DNA from: Deltaproteobacteria bacterium
Lineage (GTDB): Bacteria; Desulfobacterota; Syntrophia; Syntrophales; JAFGIO01
Length of the DNA: 48,785 nucleotides
Assembly (NCBI GenBank): GCA_016929555.1
Contig: JAFGIO010000211.1
Coordinates: forward strand, 1 to 48,785
Direction: 5' to 3'
Part shown: in pieces, positions 25,578 through 33,609 of the stretch
Layout of the letters: the number at the start of each line of letters is the position of its first letter
How positions within the stretch are numbered: position 1 is the stretch's first letter
Position numbers and translations under genes: made by a program
The notes under the pieces: generated by a model
The model's database searches: none
Told to the model about the DNA's origin: nothing
The model's input: the letters and a program-made list of their open reading frames with translations, nothing else

Positions 25578-27020
25578 CTAGGATCGAGCCTTTCGCTTTA
25601 TCTCGGCGTATCGAGCCAAAGCGAACATGGCCCGGGCGCACTCTTCCGGGGTGTCGTAAACAGGGATTCCAGCCCCCCTGAGGATGTCGATGACCATGTC
25701 ATGGGCAAAGCGGCGGAAGCGGATCGTGATGATGGGCTTGCCGTATTTCGTGGGCAGTGAGGAAAAATAGTCGGCGCCCTCAATGGCCGACTTGGTCATG
25801 TCGAGAAGCGGCTTCGGCATGCCGGCGATGCCGAACATGGCGGCAAAGGCCGCGGGGTTTATCGGGGCGTTCGATATGACACCGTCGATGTAATCGCGGC
25901 TCAGCAGCTTCTCCACGACGGCGGCTTCCTCCATGCTCGAACGAAGGGTTCCCGCGAAATCGACGGGATTCCTGGGTGGCGGCGCATGGGGAGGGATCAC
26001 CTCCTTCAGGCTTTTAACGGTGTCGCCGTCCAGCTCGGGCACTTCGAGTCCCAAAGCGGCACAGGCGTCCGCCGTGACCACGCCCTGGCCGCCGCTTCCC
26101 AAGATGGCCACCCGCCTTCCTCTCGGGATGGGCTGGCATGCAAGGGCCTCGGCCATATCGAAGGAATGAAGGGCTTCCTGGGTCCTGATCAGGCCGGCCT
26201 GGCGGCAGATCGCGTCGAATATCTCGTCGGACCCAGCCAGGGAAGCCGTGTGGGACTGGGTTGCCCTGCTTCCCGGGCCTGTGCGGCCCGCCTTGAAGAT
26301 GATGATGGGTTTTTTCCTGACGATCTCCCTGGCGAGATCGGCGAAACGTGCTCCGTCCTTGAAGCCTTCCATATAGAACACAATGACCCTTGTGTCGTTA
26401 TCGTCGGCGAGGTACTCCAGGTAATCGGCGGCGGTAAGATCCGCCTGATTCCCGATGCTGATGAACTTGCTGAGGCCGTACCCCTTGATTCCGGCAATCT
26501 CGGCAAGAGAGCCACCGAAGGTGCCGCTCTGTGAAACGAAGGCAATGGGTCCGGAAAGAGGTACCTGGTCGAAAGAGAGGTTCAGCATCCCTGCCGCACT
26601 CCATATGCCCATGCCGTTGGGACCCACGAATCGCAGGCCCCCTTCCCGGGCAATCGCGACCACTTCGTCTTCAAGGACCTTGCCGTCGTGCCCCACTTCG
26701 GCAAATCCGGCCGTGATCAGAACTGCGCCCTTGACCCCCTTGCTGACGCACTCCCTTATGACACCGGGAACCTGTGCAGCCGGCACCGTGATAACGGCGA
26801 GATCCACGGAGCCGGGAATATCCAGAACGCTTCGGTAAAAGGGCAGATTGTTGAATTTGTCCTCTCTCGGGTTCACGGGGTATATGGGGCCCCGATAACC
26901 GCAGCGTATGGGACGGTTGATCATTCTGAAGCCCCATTTCGCGGGATTTTTCGATGCCCCGATGACGGCTATCGATTCGGGTTTGAAGATGGGATCCAAT
27001 TGCTCCACGATCGTTTTCAC
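25578..27020 (-). CDS. Acyl-CoA synthetase (ADP-forming), alpha subunit only
   Basis: A 480-residue protein, family as the two other copies: CoA-binding domain (about 1-140) and ligase domains, phosphohistidine in 'QSHTASLAG' (H257). It also lacks an ATP-grasp domain. It differs at the conserved 'GPNC' turn, where it reads 'GPNGMG' (133-138), with Gly for Cys. I chose a GTG start (VKTIVEQLDP) because GAGAGGTG lies six bases upstream; the longer frame adds about 40 residues without family resemblance. It is the first gene of the run with the epimerase and the TSUP permease. It may pair with a beta subunit encoded elsewhere. It is divergent from the SLT gene. Confidence 0.87.
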   Translation of the reverse strand: MKTIVEQLDPIFKPESIAVIGASKNPAKWGFRMINRPIRCGYRGPIYPVNPREDKFNNLPFYRSVLDIPGSVDLAVITVPAAQVPGVIRECVSKGVKGAVLITAGFAEVGHDGKVLEDEVVAIAREGGLRFVGPNGMGIWSAAGMLNLSFDQVPLSGPIAFVSQSGTFGGSLAEIAGIKGYGLSKFISIGNQADLTAADYLEYLADDNDTRVIVFYMEGFKDGARFADLAREIVRKKPIIIFKAGRTGPGSRATQSHTASLAGSDEIFDAICRQAGLIRTQEALHSFDMAEALACQPIPRGRRVAILGSGGQGVVTADACAALGLEVPELDGDTVKSLKEVIPPHAPPPRNPVDFAGTLRSSMEEAAVVEKLLSRDYIDGVISNAPINPAAFAAMFGIAGMPKPLLDMTKSAIEGADYFSSLPTKYGKPIITIRFRRFAHDMVIDILRGAGIPVYDTPEECARAMFALARYAEIKRKARS

Positions 27021-27541
27021 GGAAACACCTCTCTGAATGCCTTGCACGCAAGAACTTTTCTTGAATCTGGCGAATCGATCGGGAAAGTCCGCAACGCGTC
27101 GGTGTCGCGGGATATGGCCCCTGGTCTCGCCGTTCGACAAAACAGGTAAACCGGGTCTGCCCCGGCTCGGGATATATAGAAGACAATTCGCCTCAATGTC
27201 AAGGGGAATGGGGAGAGTCGGGATGTGGTGCGCCGAAAAAGGTGGACCATGTATAGGTATAGCGCCAATACGGAGATGTGACGAAAGCGGTATAATACAC
27301 TTATATAATGGATTATATTTGCTAATTTACACTATATCGCATTTTTTTCTTGCCATCACGCCCAAAGATTTGTATTAGATATGCCAAAATCATTACGTCA
27401 GGTATGTGAAGTAAACGTCGCCTTCAACCAACCTCCGGTCTCTAAAATCCCGCTAACCTTCCTGACAAAAATCCTGGCATGAAGCGCCGTATTGCGACCG
27501 GACGGAGGAGGGACTTTGAAGGGACGGGAAAGGTGTAAAAT
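27021..27541. other. Divergent gap with AT-rich promoter-like segment
   Basis: About 520 bases between the acyl-CoA synthetase operon and the SLT gene. At 27286-27345 it turns AT-rich, with a consensus TATAAT at 27291-27296 (no good -35 on the plus strand) and further TATAT steps. This probably holds both promoters. No gene or RNA is seen. Confidence 0.4.
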
Positions 27542-28147
27542 ATGGAAACTGCGAAACCCTTGGCACTCATCGGAATAATTGCCGGCATCGTTTGCCTGAC
27601 GAGCCTGCATTTTTCCGCCGAGACGCAAAGTAAACCTTGTTGCGATGTGAACTTGGATGAAAATCGCGCTGTAGAGCTGATCGTGGCTCATCTGGAGGAA
27701 AAGGAAGCCCGCATTCCGCACGAGGAACCGCAAGAGGTGGCGAGAACCATTTACGACGCCTCCCAGCGTTATGACGTCGATTACCGACTCGTGCTGGCCG
27801 TCATGGAGGCCGAGAGCAATTTCCGTCAAGACGTGGTCTCTGATGAGGGGGCCATCGGGATCATGCAGGTCAAAAACATCGTTGCCCGCGAGTTTTCTCA
27901 GGAGGTGGGCATTCCCTACGAACGGCAAGTGCTGCATTGTCCCCATTCCAACATCCGCTTTGGCGTCTATTACCTTTCATGGCTGAGCCATTATTTTGAC
28001 AACGATTACGCCGTCCTTTTTGCTTACAATGTAGGTTTCACCCGTGCCCGTCAGAGCATCCGGAGAAGCAGTGAGCCGAGGACCTGGTATACGAGAAGGG
28101 TCATCGAGGAATACGAGCGGAACTGTTCCCGGCTTCCCACGATTTGA
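27542..28147 (+). CDS. Small lytic transglycosylase (SLT family)
   Basis: A 201-residue exported protein: an N-terminal hydrophobic segment (about 7-25, signal or anchor) and an SLT domain from about 60. Catalytic Glu91 lies in 'AVMEAESNF', followed by 'EGAIGIMQV' (102-110) and 'FAYNVG', the three family motifs. It cleaves the MurNAc-GlcNAc link to leave 1,6-anhydro ends in the periplasm. Two neighbouring cysteines (C33, C34) follow the signal region. It stands alone; the next gene is about 330 bases on. It is one of three lytic transglycosylases in the window. Confidence 0.88.
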   Translation: METAKPLALIGIIAGIVCLTSLHFSAETQSKPCCDVNLDENRAVELIVAHLEEKEARIPHEEPQEVARTIYDASQRYDVDYRLVLAVMEAESNFRQDVVSDEGAIGIMQVKNIVAREFSQEVGIPYERQVLHCPHSNIRFGVYYLSWLSHYFDNDYAVLFAYNVGFTRARQSIRRSSEPRTWYTRRVIEEYERNCSRLPTI

Positions 28148-28479
28148 TCCGAGATGCCTGTTTCATCCTGAAATCGGCAGACTATCCGGCCTGGGAAACA
28201 GAAATTTGATGTCCGGGACAGGCGTTCCCTCGAAGGATTTCACGTTGTCGACACCATCGGGCAGCGCCGGAAGGACTCGATGTTGTAGCGCCAGGTGACA
28301 TACCCCGCAGCCCAGGCTAATTCAGCCGTACAAGCCCTGCATACCATAACCCTACCCTATCCAAGCTGGGGCTGCACCGTCCGGTGATCATTGAAAGAAG
28401 ATATTTGCAAAAGCTCTCAAAGAGGTTTAAAGACGATTAACTTGGGCATTGGGCGAGAAAGGCGGAAAGAACGAATCCC
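28148..28479. other. Gap with possible short frame on the minus strand
   Basis: About 330 bases. On the minus strand ATG at 28347 (preceded by AGGGTAGGG) opens a 35-residue frame to 28240, starting 'MVCRACTAELAW', and a second minus frame from about 28300 to 28165 reads protein-like ('DGVDNVKSFEGTPVPDIKF'). Together they could be the remains of a frameshifted gene, or chance. I do not call a gene. Confidence 0.25.
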
Positions 28480-29328
28480 ATGGGTGCCTCATCCGAACCG
28501 TACTGTGAAGTCCATCATGGGGAAGGGCCCTATCTGCTGATGCTGCATGGATTTCTGTGCAGCAGGGCCCAGTGGATGCCCAATATCGATGCACTTTCGA
28601 AGATTGCGCGCCCGGTGGTTGTCGAACTGCTCGGGCACGGCCGTTCACCGGCGCCGGCCAGCCCCGAGCCCTATCGTCCCGGAGGGTATGTCGAGGCCTT
28701 CGAAAGCATCCGTAAACGTCTGGGGGCTTCGCGCTGGCTGATCTGCGGTCAGTCCCTGGGTGCAGGCATCGTCCTGCGCTATGCCCTTGAACATCCCGAG
28801 CACATCATGGCGCAGGTCTTTACCAACAGCACATCTGCCCTCCAGGAGAGGATCCTTATAGCCGATGCGAGGAAAGCAACGGAGGCCTTTGCGGAAAAAC
28901 TGCTCGAAGAGGGACGTGAAGGCCTTGAAAGGCTCCCGATACATCCGATTCACGCGGTTCAACTGCCTGATGAGGTCCGGTCGGCATTGGTCAGGGACAG
29001 CCTGTCCATCAGCCCCTTGGGAGCTGTGAATACAATTCTTTACACCCTTCCGGAAGTATCGGTTCGCCCGATGATAGCGAAAAACATCGTTCCCGCCCTG
29101 CTGGTTTGCGGAAAAAAGGAGAAACGATTTGAACCATACAGGGAGTATGCAAGGACCCATATGCCCCTGCTCGATATCGTCGATGTTGAGGCTGGACATG
29201 CCGTAAACATTGAGGCGGCCCAACCATTCAATGAGGCGGTCACGGCCTTTTTAGGCAAGCACGGTGAATCTCGGTCGCATCATTTTAGGGCCGGCGGTGC
29301 AGAAGCCGCTCGCCCTTTGAAGCCCTGA
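28480..29328 (+). CDS. Alpha/beta hydrolase
   Basis: A 282-residue cytosolic alpha/beta-hydrolase fold protein. The oxyanion-hole 'LHGF' is at 22-25, the nucleophile elbow 'GQSLGAG' at 90-96 (Ser92), and the catalytic His in 'EAGHAVNIE' near 243. It resembles the MenH/esterase-like branch but no substrate can be assigned. It is the first gene of a plus-strand series leading into nadK and recN, 22 bases or so before the next gene. The C-terminal tail (about 265-282) is basic and lies beyond the fold. Confidence 0.85.
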   Translation: MGASSEPYCEVHHGEGPYLLMLHGFLCSRAQWMPNIDALSKIARPVVVELLGHGRSPAPASPEPYRPGGYVEAFESIRKRLGASRWLICGQSLGAGIVLRYALEHPEHIMAQVFTNSTSALQERILIADARKATEAFAEKLLEEGREGLERLPIHPIHAVQLPDEVRSALVRDSLSISPLGAVNTILYTLPEVSVRPMIAKNIVPALLVCGKKEKRFEPYREYARTHMPLLDIVDVEAGHAVNIEAAQPFNEAVTAFLGKHGESRSHHFRAGGAEAARPLKP

Positions 29329-29356
29329 CAGCGGAGACACCTTCGGGAGGGTGGGC

Positions 29357-30349
29357 ATGCTGAAAATTATTGCGGATGCCGACATTATCGCGAGATGCCA
29401 GCGGCAGCTGATCAATAGCTTCAAGCCCTTTTCGGGAAAAAAACTCCAGGTGCGACTCGGCCATCCGGGGGCGAGTTTCCCTGCACGGATTCGGTGGTAT
29501 GAGGATTTGGGCATCTGGATTCATTCGTCCAAGACCGCACAAAGCCGCTACTGGAATGCCTTCGGGGTTATCCAGGGCGGGGATGCCGGTCCCCTCTCGA
29601 TCACCTGTGAAATCAATTTTCCCTTCTGCGGTATAGACAGGCGGATCGGTGGGGCTCTGGCCAGGGACAGAGACGGACGGATTTTTGTCGTCCATCGCGG
29701 CAGGATCGGCGGGGGAAGGAGGGGAATCGGCAAATCTTTCTTCGAAGAGCACTACCGGGGAGCCTGGACCCTCATGGAGGACGGCGACTCGAATACATCC
29801 GTGGCCCTTGTCGGCGCGCTGAAGTCGCCACGGTTTGCCCGTCAGGTGGCCCAATTCGTTCGCAAGATCGATGGGATCAAGCGCAATGCGGTTTTTTCTT
29901 CTCAGACGGAAATATTCAACGAGATTACGCTCAGGGAAGAACTCCTCGGCGCGCCTCCGGAGACCCTGAAAAAGGAATTGGCATCCCTGTGCGATCGTGA
30001 TCTGGTGCTCGTCGACCTATCAAATCGCTTGATCGATTTGGGTTTCAGGACCGGAAACGACGGAAGGAGGGACCTCTTTGCCCTCGATAGGTCAGGCCGT
30101 CTTGCTGCCCTTTTCACGGTTGGGACCGACCTTTCCGAAGAGGTCATCCATAAGGGGGTCGCCCGGCTGATGTTGGGCGGCGGCGACTCAACCGACAACC
30201 CTTCCCTTTTTTTCATTCTTCCGGCCTTGCCCGAGACAGCCGTCGAAGAGCAGTTGAAGAGGCTGCGCATCGGCATCCTCACTTATCAATGGTCAGTGGG
30301 CAGGGCCTGCTTCCCCGGGATAGAAACTCTTCTCGATTTACCCCGCTGA
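29357..30349 (+). CDS. Conserved-looking protein of unknown function in the nadK operon
   Basis: A 330-residue soluble protein that I do not recognise. No signal peptide or membrane helix. The N-terminal half contains many aromatic/Gly residues ('GIWIHSSKTAQSRYWNAFG') and two cysteines in 'CEINFPFCG'; the middle has an Arg/Gly-rich 'HRGRIGGGRRGIGKSFF'; the C-terminal half contains 'RRDLFALDRSGRLAALF', which faintly recalls the Asp...Glu-x-Lys-type cores of nuclease folds but lacks a clear catalytic set. I use the ATG at 29357, six bases after GGGAGG; a GTG two codons upstream is the alternative. It sits between the hydrolase and nadK, so probably is co-transcribed. Confidence 0.6.
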   Translation: MLKIIADADIIARCQRQLINSFKPFSGKKLQVRLGHPGASFPARIRWYEDLGIWIHSSKTAQSRYWNAFGVIQGGDAGPLSITCEINFPFCGIDRRIGGALARDRDGRIFVVHRGRIGGGRRGIGKSFFEEHYRGAWTLMEDGDSNTSVALVGALKSPRFARQVAQFVRKIDGIKRNAVFSSQTEIFNEITLREELLGAPPETLKKELASLCDRDLVLVDLSNRLIDLGFRTGNDGRRDLFALDRSGRLAALFTVGTDLSEEVIHKGVARLMLGGGDSTDNPSLFFILPALPETAVEEQLKRLRIGILTYQWSVGRACFPGIETLLDLPR

Positions 30350-30450
30350 ATGAACAGAAGGGCAGGGATCCGCCCCCCACCGGAAACGGAAATGGACACC
30401 GATCCATTTTTATGGTAGAAAAACGATCGAATATTCCCCAAGGTGTTGAT

Positions 30451-31332
30451 ATGACTATTAAAGCAATCGGAATCGTTGCCAATGCCGAGAAAGACAAGGC
30501 ACCCCAGTATACCCTTTTGCTGAAAGAATGGCTGGCTGGACAAGGTATGACGGTTCTGCTCGAAGAGGACATTGCCCGTAAGGTGGGGGAGCGAAAGGGT
30601 GTTTTATGCGACAATATGGCCGCCAAGGTCGATCTCATCATTGTTCTGGGAGGCGACGGCACGATGCTCCGCGTTGCCAGGGCCGCCAGTCAATATTTTA
30701 TTCCCATCGTCGGAATCAATATGGGTGGCTTCGGCTATTTGACGGAGATCAATCTGAACGAGATGTACGGCGCTCTCGAGATGATTTTCAAGGGAAACTA
30801 CCAGACGGAACAGCGGATGATGCTCGATGTGACGATCAACGGAGGAAGGATACAGCCCGAGAAGGGCATCGTCCTGAACGACGTCGTCATCAACCGGGGG
30901 AATCTCTCGCGGATCGTTGAGCTGGAAACGGCGGTCAACGGCCGATATCTGGCCACCTTCAAGGCAGACGGTCTGATCGTATCGACGCCGACGGGCTCGA
31001 CGGCCTATTCGCTTTCAGCCGGCGGACCGATCGTTTTCCCGGAGCAGGATGCGATCATCATCAACCCCATCTGTCCCCATACCCTCACAAACCGTCCCGT
31101 CGTACTTCCCGAAAGCACCGTTGTAGAGGTGATTCTCCGGACAAAGGAACGCGGCGCAACTCTGACTTTGGACGGCCAGGTTTCTTTCACCCTGAAATCC
31201 GGTGACAAGATCACCATTCAGAAATCGCACTATGTAACCAATCTGATTTCATCGCCCCATCGGGACTACGTCGAAATCCTGCGCTCCAAATTGGGCTGGG
31301 GAGGTTTGCCTTCGGGAATGACCAAGGGCTGA
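30451..31332 (+). CDS. nadK: NAD kinase
   Basis: A 293-residue ATP-dependent NAD kinase (makes NADP). The diagnostic 'LGGDGTML' is at 66-73, followed by 'GINMGGFGYLTE', 'NDVVINRG' and 'STPTGSTAYSLSAGGP', all family motifs. The length is typical. I chose the ATG at 30451 (MTIKAIGIVAN) with AAGGTG upstream; the longer frame starts inside the preceding gene and has no family resemblance. It ends one base before recN, a pairing common in many bacteria. Confidence 0.96.
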   Translation: MTIKAIGIVANAEKDKAPQYTLLLKEWLAGQGMTVLLEEDIARKVGERKGVLCDNMAAKVDLIIVLGGDGTMLRVARAASQYFIPIVGINMGGFGYLTEINLNEMYGALEMIFKGNYQTEQRMMLDVTINGGRIQPEKGIVLNDVVINRGNLSRIVELETAVNGRYLATFKADGLIVSTPTGSTAYSLSAGGPIVFPEQDAIIINPICPHTLTNRPVVLPESTVVEVILRTKERGATLTLDGQVSFTLKSGDKITIQKSHYVTNLISSPHRDYVEILRSKLGWGGLPSGMTKG

Positions 31333-31333
31333 A

Positions 31334-33034
31334 ATGCTCAGAGAACTTGCAATCAGAAACTTTGCCATCATCGACGAGATGAGGGTATCCTTTCAGAAGG
31401 GCCTTACGGTTCTGTCCGGTGAAACGGGGGCGGGAAAGTCCATCATCATCGGTGCCGTCAACCTGTTGCTGGGGGAGCGGGCCCATGCGGACATGATCCG
31501 CTCCAATGAAGATTCGGCGGTTGTGGAGGCTTCCTTTGCCATCGGCGAGATGGGGTCCCTTAAGGACAGGTTGCATGAGGCTGGATACAGCCAGGGGGAC
31601 GAACTCGTCATCCGTCGGGTTGTTTCGAGATCGGGACGGAATCGGATCTACATCAATGGAAATCTCGCTACGCTCGCAATGCTGACGGAAATCGGAGAAT
31701 CCCTCGTGAATATCTGTGGCCAGCATGAACATCAAGTTATTTTGAATGCGGATAGCCATATCGATATCCTGGACGAATACGGAGAGCTTCTCCCGCTGCG
31801 GAAGGAGTACGAGGAACTCTACGAGGTGGTCAGGTGCTGTGAGGAGCAGATCGGAGCGTTGCGGAAGCAGGAAAGGCAGCGAGCGGAACGGGAAGATTAC
31901 CTCCGCTTCGTCCTCGGGGAGATCGACCAAGCCAACCTGCAGATCGATGAAGAGGCATCTCTGATGCGGGAAAGGCAGATTCTGGACAATAGTCAGAGAC
32001 TCGGGGAGTATGTGGAGAAGGCGAATGACGGCCTTTACGGCAGGAGCGGCTCTGTCCTGGAAGAATTGCGGAATGCCGTCACCCTTATCAGGGAGATCAG
32101 AAAGATTGACGGGTCCCTGCAAATTCCCGAGCAGGATCTGGACGATGTCTACTACCGGATCGAAGACTGGACGCTTACGCTGCGGGAATACGCAAAGAAA
32201 CTCGTTTTCGATCCCCAGCGGGCCGAGGCCGTCCGGGATCGGCTGGAATGGATCGGACGCCTCAAGCGCAAATACGGCGGTTCTCTCAAGGACATTCTTG
32301 ACCGCCGGTCGGAGACGGCGGAGGAATTGAACGGGCTGCTGTCCATTGACGACGAGATTAAAGAGGTGCAGCGCGTCTATTCCGAAAAGGAAGGCGAATT
32401 GTTGAGCAAGGCCCTGGTCCTGTCGGAAAGAAGACGGGAGGTGTCTCTGCGTCTCAAGGAAGCCGTCGAAGGGGAGATCGGCCGTTTGCGGATGGAGGCC
32501 GCAGGATTCGAGGTGCGATTCGCAATGCGGATCTTGAACGGCGATGAAAAGCCATCCTTTACCACGAAGGGCATCGACAGCCTTGAATTCTATCTTGCAA
32601 CGAATCCCGGCGAGGATATGAAACCGTTGAACCGCATCGCTTCGGGAGGGGAGCTGTCCCGAATCATCCTTTCCCTGAAGAAGGTTCTGGCTAAGGCAGG
32701 CTCCGTCGGCACGATCGTCTTCGACGAGGTGGACAGCGGTATCGGCGGGGCTACGGCCGAAATGGTAGGGCAGGTTCTAAAGGACGTGGCCGCCAATCAC
32801 CAGGTCCTCTGCATCACCCATCTCCCGCAGATTGCCTGTTTTGCCGATCATCATTATCGAGTGTCGAAACTCCTTTCATCGCAACGGGCGACAACCTCCA
32901 TCGAAATTCTCTCGGACAGGGACCGGATCGAGGAGATCGCCAGGATGTTGGGGGGGATCGATGTGACGGAAAAGACGAGGGATCACGCCCGGGAGATGCT
33001 GGTGGCTTCGCAGGGATCGGCGGGTGCGACCTGA
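31334..33034 (+). CDS. recN: DNA repair protein RecN
   Basis: A 566-residue SMC-like ATPase for double-strand-break repair. Walker A 'GETGAGKS' at 29-36; the glutamine-loop 'NICGQHEHQ' near 129-137; a central coiled coil (about 150-370); the ABC signature 'ASGGELSRI'; Walker B 'TIVFDEVDSGIGG' and 'ITHLPQIA' in the C-terminal head. All motifs are intact and the length is normal. It starts two bases after the nadK stop (TGAAATG), so translation is coupled, and is followed by the acetyltransferase. Confidence 0.97.
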   Translation: MLRELAIRNFAIIDEMRVSFQKGLTVLSGETGAGKSIIIGAVNLLLGERAHADMIRSNEDSAVVEASFAIGEMGSLKDRLHEAGYSQGDELVIRRVVSRSGRNRIYINGNLATLAMLTEIGESLVNICGQHEHQVILNADSHIDILDEYGELLPLRKEYEELYEVVRCCEEQIGALRKQERQRAEREDYLRFVLGEIDQANLQIDEEASLMRERQILDNSQRLGEYVEKANDGLYGRSGSVLEELRNAVTLIREIRKIDGSLQIPEQDLDDVYYRIEDWTLTLREYAKKLVFDPQRAEAVRDRLEWIGRLKRKYGGSLKDILDRRSETAEELNGLLSIDDEIKEVQRVYSEKEGELLSKALVLSERRREVSLRLKEAVEGEIGRLRMEAAGFEVRFAMRILNGDEKPSFTTKGIDSLEFYLATNPGEDMKPLNRIASGGELSRIILSLKKVLAKAGSVGTIVFDEVDSGIGGATAEMVGQVLKDVAANHQVLCITHLPQIACFADHHYRVSKLLSSQRATTSIEILSDRDRIEEIARMLGGIDVTEKTRDHAREMLVASQGSAGAT

Positions 33035-33135
33035 CGCACCGTCTTGGCGACAGGCGCAATGTTTCGGCAAATTCCGCTTTTCCCACGGACAAGGAAGAGC
33101 GAGAGGGATCTTTCCATGAATAAATGGAGTGGACA

Positions 33136-33594
33136 ATGTTGAGGAAGGCCCGAATCGGTGATGTCAAAACCATCCACAGGATGATCAATGTCTCTTCCGG
33201 GAAGGGGGAGATGCTGCCCCGCTCTCTCATGGACATCTACGGTAACCTGAGGGATTTTTTCGTCTATTTTCATGAAGACGGGACAACGATCCAGGGGATA
33301 TGCGCCATGAGCATCATCTGGGAGAACCTTGCTGAAGTTCGGTCTCTCTATGTGGATGATGAGTACCGGAACAGGGGGATTGGACGAAAGCTCGTAGAGG
33401 CTTGCATTTCCGAGGCGATCATCCTTCAGCTTTACAGGGTATTCACGTTGACCCGCAAGCCCGAATTCTTCAGACATCTCGGTTTCAAGGAAGTGGACCG
33501 GTCCACCCTTTCGGAGAAGATATGGGTGGACTGCTTCCATTGCCCGAAATACCCCGAGTTCTGCGATGAAGTGGCCATGGCCGTCGACCTTTGA
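33136..33594 (+). CDS. argA: GNAT N-acetyltransferase, short ArgA-type (N-acetylglutamate synthase-like)
   Basis: A 152-residue GNAT protein. The acetyl-CoA loop is 'VDDEYRNRGIGRKLVEA' near 79-95, after 'AEVRSLY'. The opening 'ARIGDVKTIHRMINVSSGKGEMLPRS' region, 'DFFVY', 'KPEFFRHLGF' and the C-terminal 'DCFHCPKYPEFCDE' cysteine/acid tail match the short stand-alone N-acetylglutamate synthases of bacteria that lack the long ArgA. It would start arginine synthesis. I chose the second ATG (MLRKARIG) because GGAG sits six bases before it; an ATG four codons upstream lacks spacing. It lies between recN and mltA with no arg gene nearby. The symbol is moderately sure. Confidence 0.7.
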   Translation: MLRKARIGDVKTIHRMINVSSGKGEMLPRSLMDIYGNLRDFFVYFHEDGTTIQGICAMSIIWENLAEVRSLYVDDEYRNRGIGRKLVEACISEAIILQLYRVFTLTRKPEFFRHLGFKEVDRSTLSEKIWVDCFHCPKYPEFCDEVAMAVDL

Positions 33595-33609
33595 AGAAAG
33601 CGAAATGCC

